58,896 bases of DNA from a bacterium (GTDB taxonomy: Bacteria > Vulcanimicrobiota > Xenobia > Xenobiales > JADMJV01): the NCBI GenBank assembly GCA_018780265.1, contig JADMJV010000013.1, positions 204,907-263,802 of the forward strand, written 5' to 3'. A program made the position numbers and the translations under genes. Below the pieces are notes generated by a model. That model was not told the DNA's origin. It saw nothing but the letters and a program-made list of their open reading frames with translations, and did no database searches. This document shows, piece after piece, positions 25,445-34,866 of this stretch (position 1 is its first letter; every line of letters begins with the position of its first letter).

Positions 25445-26941
25445 ATGCTAAGCGATAATCCTTTTTTGTATCGGGCTTTTCTACCGGGTCGAGGAGGGCG
25501 CTGGCGGCAGTTGATGCTGGCCCTGACCGGTCCGCTGATCTTGTGGCTGCCCACCCAGCTGGCCACCTTTTTTAACGAACGCTTCCATTCGGATTCTTCG
25601 GTCCGTCTCAGCCTTTTTGCCTACGTGGCTTACCTGTGCATCCGCGCCATCGGGGGCAGCGTCTCTAAGATTTCTCAGGAGCGCGAGCGGGGCAGCTGGG
25701 ACCTCTTGCTCTCGGCCGGCATGACCCGCTCGCGCATCGGCTGGGGTTTGTGGCTGGCCTGCGTGTTGCCCTGCTGCCTGGAAGTGGCTCTGACCTTGCC
25801 CTGGCTGCTTGGCAACGTAACCCATTGGCTGCCTCTCTTCTGCCTTTTTCTGGGGCTGGCCCTTTTCTACACTTCTCTGGGCCTGTATTGCTCGATGCGT
25901 TTTCCCACCAGCCTGAGAGCGGCCCAGATTTCCTACGGCTGGTTGGCCCTCTGTGGCGGGGGCAGCTTTTTTGTCTGGCTTTTTGGTCAGATCGGGCACG
26001 TGCCCTCCCCGATGCGGGACCTGTTGCTGGTGGGCAATCCCTGGGCTCTGGTGGGCAACCTGACCGACCGGCCTGGCGATCTGGATTGGCTGGGACTGGC
26101 CGCTCACTGGGTGGGCGGGTTCGGGCTGGGACTGGCTTTACAGCGCCAGCTCCTGCGCCAGCCAGGTCGGTCCCTGTGGCGCGCTTCGCGGCGGCGCCAA
26201 GCCCAGGAGAACCCTTTGCTTTATCGCAACCAGTTTGAGAGCGGCTGGCGCTGGCAGTTGGGTATGGCCGTGGCTTATGCCGCTATCGTGCTGGCTCCCT
26301 GGTTGAGCCTCGACTTCCGTAAGGATGGGCACGGTCACCTGGAAGAAACCAGCCTGGTCTTTTGCTTGATGGGTCATCTTTGCTTCTGGCTGCTTCGGGC
26401 CGTTCAATCGAGCAGTCACGTGCTTTGTCGCGAACGCGAACAGGGCACGCTGGAGGCGCTGCTGACCACGCCTTTGAGTGGGAGCGAACTGTTGCGGGGG
26501 ATCTGGACGCAAACCGTGGCTCCGGCTTCGCGCCAGGCTCTCTGGCTGGCCCCTTTGTTGCTGGTTCCCTTGCAGTTCCGCTGGGGCGATTGGTTTCTGC
26601 TCACTGTGCTGACACAGGTTTTCGTCTGGGGCTGGGGCGCGGTCGCGCTGGCCTTTTCGCTGGGCGCCCGCAGCACGGTGCGGGCCTTTCAAGGGGTCTA
26701 TCTCAGTCTGGCCTTTGTAACGATCGGCACGCTGGTTCTGGACATCAGTCTGATCGGCCCCTTGTCGCACTATAACAAGCCGCTTCTGTCGCTGATCAAC
26801 CCGCTACTCTCGGTTCTGTTGCTGGGACTCAACGGCATGGACGAGCCGGGACTTTTGGGATATTGCTGGGTTTTTGGGCTACTCTTTCACCTGGGTCTGG
26901 CCTATCTGGGTCGGGCTTACCTACGGAGACGGTTGGCCTAG
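25445..26941 (+). CDS. ABC-2-type transporter permease, no adjacent ATPase
   Basis: 498 residues from ATG 25445, two homologous halves with about twelve hydrophobic segments. Each half has the ABC-2 amphipathic motif before a helix: QERERGSWDLLLSAGMTRSRI and CREREQGTLEALLTTPLSGSEL. This supports a fused permease pair. No ATP-binding subunit lies next to it, so a partner must be encoded elsewhere. It overlaps the heparinase-like gene tail by four bases. The substrate is unknown. Confidence 0.83.
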   Translation: MLSDNPFLYRAFLPGRGGRWRQLMLALTGPLILWLPTQLATFFNERFHSDSSVRLSLFAYVAYLCIRAIGGSVSKISQERERGSWDLLLSAGMTRSRIGWGLWLACVLPCCLEVALTLPWLLGNVTHWLPLFCLFLGLALFYTSLGLYCSMRFPTSLRAAQISYGWLALCGGGSFFVWLFGQIGHVPSPMRDLLLVGNPWALVGNLTDRPGDLDWLGLAAHWVGGFGLGLALQRQLLRQPGRSLWRASRRRQAQENPLLYRNQFESGWRWQLGMAVAYAAIVLAPWLSLDFRKDGHGHLEETSLVFCLMGHLCFWLLRAVQSSSHVLCREREQGTLEALLTTPLSGSELLRGIWTQTVAPASRQALWLAPLLLVPLQFRWGDWFLLTVLTQVFVWGWGAVALAFSLGARSTVRAFQGVYLSLAFVTIGTLVLDISLIGPLSHYNKPLLSLINPLLSVLLLGLNGMDEPGLLGYCWVFGLLFHLGLAYLGRAYLRRRLA

Positions 26942-29091
26942 CGGCTTCGAAACAGCTTTTCCACATCCTGGGGCCGGGGAGTCAGGGTGTCGTCGGGGTT
27001 CCAGGCGATCCACAGGCAGACCGTGGCAGGCGCCTCGACGCGAGAAAAGTAGCGCAGCAGGTTGGTAGGCACAGCTCGACCGGCCTCGGACCAGAAAAAT
27101 CCTTGCAGTCCCGGGCTTTTGCCTTTGAGCATCTCGTAGCGAAAACGGGCCGGGAAAAGCGGCATAATGCGCACCTGCACTTTGCGCCCGCGCAAAAGGC
27201 TGCCCATGTCGCCCCGCATGAGAATGTCCAGGTGGGGGGCCAGCAAAAGGTTGCTCTCCAGGTGCACTTCGCCTTCGCCGTCGAGATGGTCGCGAATGAT
27301 GAGGCGTTGTTTTTTGGGCAGAAAAAGCACCTCGCGCGTCAGCCAGAAGGGCTGCTCCAGGTCGAACCAGACCGGGCGCTGGGCGCACATGTAGTGGCCG
27401 TCTTTGCAAGATTCCAACTTGAGGCGGGCGGGCGCCTCCGGGGGATCGGCGGCCACCTGCAGGGGTTCGAGTTCGCGACCGATGCGCACACAGCTGTGGG
27501 CGCCCAGGCGGGCGAACAGTTGGCCCAGATCGCCACCTACGCTGGGACCGCCGGGTTCGATCAGGATGGGTTCGCCTTCCAGGTTGAGACTGACGCTGAG
27601 GGCGTCGTCGTGTTGGGGTAGATGAATGGGCTCAGGATCGCAGTAGCGGCCGTCTTGCTCGCGGGTCCAGCGCCCCCGGAATCCGTTAAACTGACACCAA
27701 CTGGAGCGTGGACCCCACTGATCGCGAACCACTGCCAGCTGAGCCGTAGCAAAGAGGCGGCGAATGCCCCGTGGCTCCTGGCGGGTGATCTGTTGGGCCC
27801 GGGCCGGGGCCTCGCTGCCCACCCACCACAGCAGTTCGGCCGGCACGTCGCCGGGAGGCAAGAGGTCGCCCCGCTGCAGCAGCAGACCGCCCAGAGCCAG
27901 CAAGCGGGTGGCGTGTTCGGCGGGACCCACCTGGCGGCCCAGCAGCCCCTCGCTGAGGGTGGGCCCGATCTCGCCGGGCTGACCGGCGGCCGGTTTGAGA
28001 TAGAGGAGCGACTCCAGGGCGGCTTCGCAGACGCTGTGGAGTTGATCGGGATGGCGCGAGTTCATCACGTCGAACAGGTAGCAGAGCAACATCCAGTCAA
28101 GGGCCTCGCGCTGCAGGGAGAGATTGCCCGACCGGTGCATGCCGTCGCTGGAAAAGTCCTCTTGCAGGGCGATGTGGAGGTGCTGACGGGCCAGTGTGCT
28201 CCACTTTTTGCAGGGAATGACCTCGGGCAGGTGGCCGCTGAGCAGGTAAAGGCTGGCCGCCACCGGCAGGCGATGTTCGCTGGAGCTCTTCAGGTGCAGG
28301 GCCAGGTAGCCGGCATGGATGACCACCACCTTAAGAAAGCGGGCCAGCAGTTCGCCCTGCATCAGGTTGGAGACGAGCAGGTGCTGGATCAGAATGTAAA
28401 AATGCAGCGCTCGAGCGGCCACCACCTTGGGATGAAACCAGCTGGTGCCCATAAAGACGGGATTTCTCTCGGACCAGTCGACGGCCTGAACAATGCTCTC
28501 GCTGGCGTATGCCTCGTTGCCAGTTAGCCAGTGGCTGCGCACCAGGTCGAGCAGGTGGCCAAGCTGGTTGAAGTTCCAACTGCGCAGCAGCCCCTCTTGC
28601 TGGTGGGGCAAGAGCGGTTGGGTTTGAAAGTGGTTGCGCAGCATTTCGGGGGAGGCCATCATCCACGAGCCCCCGGCGAAATCGCTATACCAGTCAATGC
28701 TGTTCGGAAACTGTTGTTCCTCGCCCTGCAAGGGCGCAAAACGGTGTTGCACCGAAAGTTCGGCCGCTTTCACCCAGCGCCGACAGTCCTGCGGATAGGC
28801 TTTGAGGGCGGCCAGCAGCGGGTCGGCGTCGGCCGGGTGGACAAATCCTTGGGGCCGGAGACGGTCGTGGAAGTGGTCGAGCAGAGCCTGACCGGCTTCT
28901 TTCCAATTTTGGCCTAAGGCGGCCGCTTTGGCCTCTTCCAGGGCGGCCGTGGCAGGCTCGATCTGGTCGTAGAAAGGCTCCATTTCCAGGGAAAAGTTTT
29001 GCTCTTGCTCTTTGGCCTGAGCCATTTGCTCTTCCAGGTTGTAGTCCCGGCTGAGCAGACTGCGGAAACGTCGGCCAAGCCGGCGAAACAA
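26938..29091 (-). CDS. Heparinase II/III-like protein
   Basis: 717 residues without signal peptide, so it seems cytoplasmic. The N-terminal helical part (~90-420) has the alpha/alpha toroid features of heparinase II/III-type lyases (RSWNFNQLGHLLDL, HPKVVAARALHFYILI, EDFSSDGMHRSGNLSLQREALDWM). The C-terminal beta part (~460-700) has VVRDQWGPRSSWCQF and PILIEPGGPSVGG. Such proteins cleave uronic-acid polysaccharides or occur in their assembly loci. The DegT aminotransferase gene precedes it by three bases, suggesting a polysaccharide or glycan operon. Confidence 0.7.
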   Translation of the reverse strand: MFRRLGRRFRSLLSRDYNLEEQMAQAKEQEQNFSLEMEPFYDQIEPATAALEEAKAAALGQNWKEAGQALLDHFHDRLRPQGFVHPADADPLLAALKAYPQDCRRWVKAAELSVQHRFAPLQGEEQQFPNSIDWYSDFAGGSWMMASPEMLRNHFQTQPLLPHQQEGLLRSWNFNQLGHLLDLVRSHWLTGNEAYASESIVQAVDWSERNPVFMGTSWFHPKVVAARALHFYILIQHLLVSNLMQGELLARFLKVVVIHAGYLALHLKSSSEHRLPVAASLYLLSGHLPEVIPCKKWSTLARQHLHIALQEDFSSDGMHRSGNLSLQREALDWMLLCYLFDVMNSRHPDQLHSVCEAALESLLYLKPAAGQPGEIGPTLSEGLLGRQVGPAEHATRLLALGGLLLQRGDLLPPGDVPAELLWWVGSEAPARAQQITRQEPRGIRRLFATAQLAVVRDQWGPRSSWCQFNGFRGRWTREQDGRYCDPEPIHLPQHDDALSVSLNLEGEPILIEPGGPSVGGDLGQLFARLGAHSCVRIGRELEPLQVAADPPEAPARLKLESCKDGHYMCAQRPVWFDLEQPFWLTREVLFLPKKQRLIIRDHLDGEGEVHLESNLLLAPHLDILMRGDMGSLLRGRKVQVRIMPLFPARFRYEMLKGKSPGLQGFFWSEAGRAVPTNLLRYFSRVEAPATVCLWIAWNPDDTLTPRPQDVEKLFRSR

Positions 29092-29094
29092 CGT

Positions 29095-30207
29095 CTAACC
29101 AGCCTGGACGGGTTGGCTGTGGAAGCGCTCGACGGCTTGAACCACCTGGTCGATCTGAGCAGTTGTCAATTCGGGATACATGGGCAAGGAGAGAACCTCG
29201 GCCTGGGCTTTTTCGGTGATGGGCAGGTCGCCCAGTTTGTAGTTGAGGCCCGCGTAAACTTGTTGAAGGTGGAGGGAGCAAGGGTAGTAGACAATGGCCC
29301 CGACTCCGTTCTGGTTGAGCCAGCTCATCAACTCTTCGCGTCGCGAGGTGCGCACGGTGTACTGGTGGTAGACGTGGATGCAGCCGGGCTGCACCGGAGG
29401 CGGGGTTACAAACGGAGACACCTTCTCGGTATAGGCGGCAGCCACGGCCCGACGTTTTTCGTTCCAACGGTCGAGATGCTTGAGTTTGACGCGCAGCACG
29501 GCGGCCTGAATCTCATCGAGTCGGCTGTTGGTGCCTAACTCGTCGTGGTAATACTTGCGCCGGCTACCATGGCCCCTCAGGCAGCGCACGCGCTCGTCGA
29601 TGTCGGCGTGGCGAGTGATCACCATGCCGCCGTCGCCGGCTCCACCTAAATTTTTGGAGGGGAAAAACGAGAAGCAGCCGACATCCCCCATGGTGCCGAC
29701 TTTTTTGCCGTGAACCTCGGCGCCGGTGGCCTGGGCACAGTCTTCGATGACTTTGAGGTTGTGCTTGCGCCCGACCTCCAACAGGGGATTCATGTCGGCC
29801 GGATGGCCGTAGAGATGAACTACCACGATGGCTTTGGTGCGAGGAGTGATTTTCTTTTCCAGTTGAGCCGGGTCAAGGTTGAAAGAACCCGGGTCGATTT
29901 CACAAAACACGGGTGTGGCTCCCACCGAACTGATGGCACCGGCCGTGGCCATAAAGGTGAAGGAAGGGGCCAGCACCTCGTCGCCGGGGCCCACCCCACA
30001 GGCGCGCAAAGCCAGCACCAGTGCATCGGTGCCGGAGGCGCAGCCGATGGCGTGTTCGATCTGGTTCCAGCGGGCAAATTCTTGCTCGAAGGCCGTAACC
30101 TCGGGACCCAGGATATAGTGGGTGCGAGCCAGCACGTCACAGACGGCCCGCTCAACTTCCTCGCGGATTTCGGCGTATTGCGTTTTAAGCTCGAGAATGG
30201 GGATCAT
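29095..30207 (-). CDS. DegT/DnrJ/EryC1/StrS-family sugar aminotransferase
   Basis: 370 residues, PLP-dependent transfer of an amino group to a keto-sugar nucleotide. Visible: GCASGTDALVLALRA, PSFTFMATAGAIS, VVHLYGHPADM, EDCAQATGA and the PLP lysine in SFFPSKNLGGAGDGG. The C-terminal VYHQYTVR and NGVGAIVYYPCSLHLQQ are typical. It stands upstream of the heparinase-like gene on the same strand. The specific sugar product cannot be told. Confidence 0.9.
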   Translation of the reverse strand: MIPILELKTQYAEIREEVERAVCDVLARTHYILGPEVTAFEQEFARWNQIEHAIGCASGTDALVLALRACGVGPGDEVLAPSFTFMATAGAISSVGATPVFCEIDPGSFNLDPAQLEKKITPRTKAIVVVHLYGHPADMNPLLEVGRKHNLKVIEDCAQATGAEVHGKKVGTMGDVGCFSFFPSKNLGGAGDGGMVITRHADIDERVRCLRGHGSRRKYYHDELGTNSRLDEIQAAVLRVKLKHLDRWNEKRRAVAAAYTEKVSPFVTPPPVQPGCIHVYHQYTVRTSRREELMSWLNQNGVGAIVYYPCSLHLQQVYAGLNYKLGDLPITEKAQAEVLSLPMYPELTTAQIDQVVQAVERFHSQPVQAG

Positions 30208-30283
30208 CGGTTACTCCTCTTGCGGCGGGCTATTCTTTTATCGAATCATGGGTCGAGACCTGCCGACGGCAGCTTGAAAATTT

Positions 30284-32107
30284 TTAGGACGCCTGAACCA
30301 GAACTTCAGATTCTTTGGGTTTGATTTGGGCCTGGTAGATGCGCCGGTAGAGGCCGTCGTTGGCCATGAGTTGGTCGTGGTTGCCCGCCTCTACAATGCC
30401 CCCCTCGTCGAGCACGATGATGCGATGGGCGTTGCGAATGGTATTGAAGCGATGAGCGATGACAAAGCAGGTGCGACCCTGCAAGCTGTTTTCGATGGCC
30501 TCGGAGATGGAGATTTCCGATTCGGGGTCGATACCCGAGGTAAATTCGTCGAGCACCAGGATTCGCGGATTGCGCAACAGGGCCCGGGCGATGGCGATGC
30601 GCTGTCTCTGCCCGCCCGAGAGGCGGGAGCCGCGCTCGCCGATGTCTGTGGCGTAGCCCTCGGGCAACCGGCTGACGAACTCGTGGGCATTGGCCAGTTC
30701 GGCGGCAGCCTCGATTTCGGCGTGGCTGGCGCCCTCGCGACCCATGCCGATGTTGTCCGAAATGGAGCCGGCCAGCAAAATCGATTCCTGGGTGACCACG
30801 CCGATCTGGCGGCGCAGGCTGGCCACGTTGAATTTTTGCAGGTCGTGGCCGTCGATGCTGACGGTGCCCGACTGGGGGTCGTAAAAGCGCGCCAGCAGGT
30901 TGATCAGGGTGGTCTTGCCGGCCCCGTTGGAGCCCACGATGGCCACCACTTCGCCGACCTTGACCGAGAGGTTGAGGCCTTTGAGAGCCTGTTTCTCCTC
31001 GGAGTAGCCGAACACCACCTGATCGAAGTCGACCTGGCCCTGGATGGGCGGCAGATCGGGCAGGTGGGCCGTAAGTTGCTCTTCGGTGGGCTGGTCGAGC
31101 AGGAAAAAGACCCGCTCGGCGGCGGCCGCAGCCGCCTGGAAGCTGGAGTAGAACCCCGACAGGGCGTTGATGGGCTGGGTGGTCATCACCAGCAGCGTCC
31201 AGTATTGGGACATCTGTCCGATGGTCACCTGACCCTGCACAATGCGGTAGGCGCCCAGCCAAACGATGGCCACGATGCCCAGGGCACCCAGGAATTCCAC
31301 GATAGGAGATTGACTGGCCGAGATGCTGACAAGCTTCATGCTGACCCGATAGCTCTCGTTGGACTTGTCCTCGAAACGGCGCACCTGTAGGTCCTCCAGG
31401 CCGTAGGCCTTGATGCCTTTGACGCTGGAGATGCCCTCGTAGGTGATGGCCGAAAGGTCGGCGCCGCGAGCCTGAATGGTTTCGGTGAGGCGGCCGATGC
31501 GTTTGCCAAATTCGCCGATGGCTACCGCGATGAAGGGGCTGAGGCCCAGCACCATCAGGGTCATCTTCCAGTCCTGCACGATCATGAAGGTCATGGCGAA
31601 GACCACGATCATAAAGTTGACCAGAAAGTCGGCCAGTTGGGTGAACAGACCCGTGGCCGCCATCACGTCGCCGCTGGCCCGCGACTGGATCTCGCCCATG
31701 CGCATCTTGTCGTAGAAAGACATGGGCAGCCGTTGCACGTGGGCAAAAACCTGATTGCGCATGTCTTTCATGGCTTTCTGGCCGCCCAGGTTGACCAGGT
31801 AACGCATCACGTAGGTGGCCAGCCCCAACAACACCATCATGGCCAAAAAGCCCAGGCACGTCTGGTTGAGCAGCAGCAGGGCGGCCTTTTGGCCGTCTTC
31901 GGTTTTGAGCAGGTCCTCGGGGCTTTGGGAGGACAGGTGGGTGCCTTTGGACATCACTCCAAAGATCTGGCCGATAAACCAGGACTGGGAAAGTTTGGCC
32001 AGTGACACCGACACGGTGCATACAATGGCCGCAAAGATAATCAGGCCATAGGGATTGAGATACGCCAGCAGGCGATTGAGGGTTTGGATGAAGGTGCGCT
32101 GTTGCAT
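30284..32107 (-). CDS. ABC transporter, fused permease and ATP-binding protein (MsbA/MDR-like)
   Basis: 607 residues. Six transmembrane helices cover ~15-330 (ABC exporter type). The nucleotide-binding domain (~370-600) has Walker A GSNGAGKTT, Q-loop VTQES, signature RLSGGQRQRIAIARALL, Walker B ILVLDE and the H-loop AHR. It is an exporter of lipids, peptides or drugs by homodimer or heterodimer. The next gene downstream is 76 bases away on the same strand, and the AccB gene is only 4 bases upstream of its start. Confidence 0.9.
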   Translation of the reverse strand: MQQRTFIQTLNRLLAYLNPYGLIIFAAIVCTVSVSLAKLSQSWFIGQIFGVMSKGTHLSSQSPEDLLKTEDGQKAALLLLNQTCLGFLAMMVLLGLATYVMRYLVNLGGQKAMKDMRNQVFAHVQRLPMSFYDKMRMGEIQSRASGDVMAATGLFTQLADFLVNFMIVVFAMTFMIVQDWKMTLMVLGLSPFIAVAIGEFGKRIGRLTETIQARGADLSAITYEGISSVKGIKAYGLEDLQVRRFEDKSNESYRVSMKLVSISASQSPIVEFLGALGIVAIVWLGAYRIVQGQVTIGQMSQYWTLLVMTTQPINALSGFYSSFQAAAAAAERVFFLLDQPTEEQLTAHLPDLPPIQGQVDFDQVVFGYSEEKQALKGLNLSVKVGEVVAIVGSNGAGKTTLINLLARFYDPQSGTVSIDGHDLQKFNVASLRRQIGVVTQESILLAGSISDNIGMGREGASHAEIEAAAELANAHEFVSRLPEGYATDIGERGSRLSGGQRQRIAIARALLRNPRILVLDEFTSGIDPESEISISEAIENSLQGRTCFVIAHRFNTIRNAHRIIVLDEGGIVEAGNHDQLMANDGLYRRIYQAQIKPKESEVLVQAS

Positions 32108-32111
32108 GGAC

Positions 32112-32579
32112 TCAGAGTGCTTCGTACTCGAACAGCGCCTGCCCCGCCTCCACCACCTGGGTGTTTTCGACCAACACCCGCAAAATCTTCATGGAACTCT
32201 CGGCCGTGATTTCGTTCATCAGCTTCATGGCTTCCACGATGCACAGGGTTTGCCCGGTGGCCACCGATTGACCGGCCTCCACAAAAGGGGGCGAGTTGGG
32301 CCGGGGCGCTCGGTAAAACACCCCGGCCAGCGGGCTGACCACCGTGGGGCCCTGGGCTACCGGGGCGGCGGCCACCTCGTCCGGAGCTTGCTCTGGACGG
32401 GACTGCGCTGCCGGCAAAGGTGCGCCCACGTTGGTCACGGTGTGGGTCTGAACGACCTTTTTTTTGGGCTCGAAAATCAGCCGTAGGACGGTATTTTCTT
32501 CCCGATATTCGATCTCGGCCAACTGGTTTTCGCGTGCGATGCGGGCCAGTTCCCGAGCCAGTTCAACAGGTTCTTGCAT
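32112..32579 (-). CDS. accB: Biotin carboxyl carrier protein of acetyl-CoA carboxylase
   Basis: 155 residues. The C-terminal biotinyl domain carries the biotinylation site Lys119 in VEAMKLMNE; the N-terminal helical segment (ELARELARIARENQLAEIEY) and a Pro/Ala-rich linker at ~50-80 are standard. AccB carries biotin between carboxylase and carboxyltransferase in malonyl-CoA formation. The usual neighbour accC is absent here. Instead, the ABC exporter gene starts four bases downstream. Confidence 0.93.
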   Translation of the reverse strand: MQEPVELARELARIARENQLAEIEYREENTVLRLIFEPKKKVVQTHTVTNVGAPLPAAQSRPEQAPDEVAAAPVAQGPTVVSPLAGVFYRAPRPNSPPFVEAGQSVATGQTLCIVEAMKLMNEITAESSMKILRVLVENTQVVEAGQALFEYEAL

Positions 32580-32630
32580 GACAATGGTTCTCCGAAGGTC
32601 GTATCATACCCGGACGCTGCCGACTCTAAC

Positions 32631-34520
32631 TTATCTACGTCGAGCCGGTCGGCGCCCCCGCAACGGGCGATCAGCACCTTGAGGGGTGTTGTCCACTTCT
32701 TCATCGGCGGCCGCACCGTTGGCTCGTTTGATCGACCAGTTGAGATTGCCCAGTGCGGGCCCCGTCGCGGCTGCGGCCGCGGCCACAGTGTTTTTTGGGG
32801 GCTCCTCGGCCTTGGCGATTGGCCTGGTCGGAGTCGGCTTGGGGGCCAGATTGACTCCACCCAGCATCAGCGAGGGAATGAAGGCTTTGGTCGGTTGCTC
32901 CTGACGGGGAGGCGGTGCAGGACGGTCGGGGCGCTGGGGTTCCTGGGCGGCCTCGTCCTGGCGCTCCATGCGTCGGCGAGGGTCCCGGCGCGGTTCGCGG
33001 CGACCTTCCTGGCGGACAGGAGCTTCCGGTCGCTCCTCAGGAGCGGCGGCCACTTCTTGTTCGCCGCCCTCCTCTCCCTCGCCACGGCGGCGACGGCGGC
33101 GCTTGCGGCGCCGACTCCCCTCGTCAGCACTCTCGCCATCCTCAGGCCCATCGCGGTCGTCTCGGGGGTCGACCACCGAAGGTGTGGCAGCAGGTTCGTC
33201 GATGAGGCGGCGTGGTTCGCGCTCGCGGTCGCGAGGATCACGCTCTTTGCGCAGGCGGTTGAGACGACGGCGAGGTCCGCGACCATCCCCGTCCTCCCGT
33301 TGACCCTGCCCCAGCAGATGCTGCAGGCGAGCCAGCAAACGGTCGGCACCGCACTTTTCTTGCTGATGGGAATCCTGATCGATGATGTCGACATGTCCAC
33401 GCAGTGCGTTGACTTCGATAAGACGGATGTGCCAGCGGGCTTCAGGAGGCTGGCCCTGGTTGGGACCCACAATCTCGACGCGGGCCCCGGCTTTGCGTAA
33501 TTTAAGCGCGACTGGCAGAAGGGCTTTGGTCGATTCGAGGCCCTCCGGGATAAACACGAAATCCAGTTCTTCATGGAGGGGCTCGGGGGCTTCCAGTTGA
33601 GCAACCATTTCGTCTAAATACAGGGCAAATCCAGCCGCTGGTGTTTCGCTGCCACCCATTTGCTGAACCAGGCCGTCGTAACGACCTCCCGTGCCGACGG
33701 TGCGGCCATTCAAAGACAGTCGGAAGACCGTGCTGTTGTAATACTCCAGGTCGCGCACCACGCGGGGATTGAAGGTGACTTCTAGCTCCAACTCCTCGAG
33801 CAGATGCTTGAGTGTATTGAAATGGGCTTTGCAGTCCTGACAAAGGTAGCCCAAAATGGTGGGAGCCAGATTGGCCAGGTTTTGGCAAGTGGCTTCGGGA
33901 CAGGAGAGAACCCAGGTGGGGTGGTTGCGATACTTGCGCTTGCAGTTGGCAGCGCACAGTTCGTTTTGGCGAGAGGCAAAAAATTCGCGCAGGGCATCGT
34001 AGTAGGCGGGCCGGCACTTGTCGCAGCCCAACGAATTGAGTTCGAGTTTGACGCCGCTGAGTCCCACCTTGTCGCACAATTCCAGGGCCATGACCAGAAG
34101 TTCGGCGTCGACAGCGGGACTGCCGTTGCCCAGCACTTCGACCCCAAACTGGTAGGCCTGTCGGCTGGGTTCATTGCCTTCTTTGCCGAGCAGAAAGACC
34201 GGCCCCACGTAGCTGAGTTTGGTGGGGCCGTCTTTGCCCATGCGGTTTTGCTGATAGGCGCGCACTACACAGGGTGTCATGTCGGCTCGCAGGGCCAGTT
34301 TTTGGCCGTGTTTGTCTTGAAATGTCCACAGGTCTTTCTCGACCAGACTGGCCATCACGCCCAGTCCGCGCACGAAAAGATCGGCCTTTTCGAAGAGGGG
34401 TGTGCGAATTTCTTGGAAGCCGTATTTTTCGGCCAGTTGTAGCGCTTTTTGCTCGATCTGCCGAAAACCCAGCAATTGGGCAGGGAGCAGGTCGCTGGTT
34501 CCTCGTACCGCCTGGAACAT
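32631..34520 (-). CDS. hisS: Histidyl-tRNA synthetase (or close relative) with long charged tail
   Basis: 629 residues; typical HisRS has about 420. The class II core (1-310) has the start FQAVRGTSDLLP, motif 2 LRADMTPCVVRA, the histidine-binding RDLEYYNSTVF with Arg256, and motif 3 GTGGRYDGL. Eight cysteines in the insertion (C166/169, C189/193, C207/212, C227/230) suggest zinc binding. Motif 2 reads DMTP, as in HisZ, rather than PEGT. The domain at 315-405 is a divergent anticodon-binding fold. Residues ~405-629 form a disordered tail rich in Arg, Glu, Asp and Pro (RRRKRRRRRRGE), resembling RNA-binding tails such as that of RNase E. Whether it charges tRNA cannot be decided here. Confidence 0.8.
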   Translation of the reverse strand: MFQAVRGTSDLLPAQLLGFRQIEQKALQLAEKYGFQEIRTPLFEKADLFVRGLGVMASLVEKDLWTFQDKHGQKLALRADMTPCVVRAYQQNRMGKDGPTKLSYVGPVFLLGKEGNEPSRQAYQFGVEVLGNGSPAVDAELLVMALELCDKVGLSGVKLELNSLGCDKCRPAYYDALREFFASRQNELCAANCKRKYRNHPTWVLSCPEATCQNLANLAPTILGYLCQDCKAHFNTLKHLLEELELEVTFNPRVVRDLEYYNSTVFRLSLNGRTVGTGGRYDGLVQQMGGSETPAAGFALYLDEMVAQLEAPEPLHEELDFVFIPEGLESTKALLPVALKLRKAGARVEIVGPNQGQPPEARWHIRLIEVNALRGHVDIIDQDSHQQEKCGADRLLARLQHLLGQGQREDGDGRGPRRRLNRLRKERDPRDREREPRRLIDEPAATPSVVDPRDDRDGPEDGESADEGSRRRKRRRRRRGEGEEGGEQEVAAAPEERPEAPVRQEGRREPRRDPRRRMERQDEAAQEPQRPDRPAPPPRQEQPTKAFIPSLMLGGVNLAPKPTPTRPIAKAEEPPKNTVAAAAAATGPALGNLNWSIKRANGAAADEEVDNTPQGADRPLRGRRPARRR

Positions 34521-34866
34521 CTATGTAAAAACCTCCGTAAGTCCAGCGGAGCGAAGAACAGGATGCGCCTGCCAGGTGCCAGAGGATGGGGCGACAGGGA
34601 CGACCATTCGCAGTTGCGAGAACTCACCTGTTGCCGCATAGATGACTCTATGGACTATTTAGACCCAAAAATCTTCATCTCGTCGCCGGTAGACACCCTG
34701 TTCTATTGTCTATTCCGCGAGGCTTGCGACTGCAAGCCTGGACACGGGGTGAAACCCAACCGAGGACTGAGACCCTCTGGCGGCGCAAAACCTTGGTCCT
34801 GGACTCTTTCGCGTACCGCCAGGAGGGCTTTTCTTCATTGGCTAGAGAAAATCCTGCCCAGACAGG
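34521..34866. other. 346-base leader/intergenic region upstream of hisS
   Basis: No convincing gene on either strand. It sits between the deoA/pdp stop and the hisS start. Upstream of hisS, GGAGG (read on the minus strand) provides a ribosome site. A perfect 8-bp stem-loop at 34720-34739 is the only clear structure; I see no T-box specifier loop or oligo-T run. It may hold a promoter and leader of the hisS-accB run. Confidence 0.5.
34720..34739 (-). other. Perfect 8-bp hairpin in the hisS upstream region
   Basis: AGGCTTGC and its exact complement GCAAGCCT enclose a 4-base loop. No T-run follows on either side, so it is not a standard terminator. Possible attenuation element or protein site; function is not shown. 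Confidence 0.4.

Noticed and set aside
30306..32021. Second minus-strand frame of 571 codons inside the ABC exporter gene
   Set aside because: The frame at 30284-32107 has Walker A, signature and Walker B motifs; the alternative is a Pro/Arg-rich shadow.
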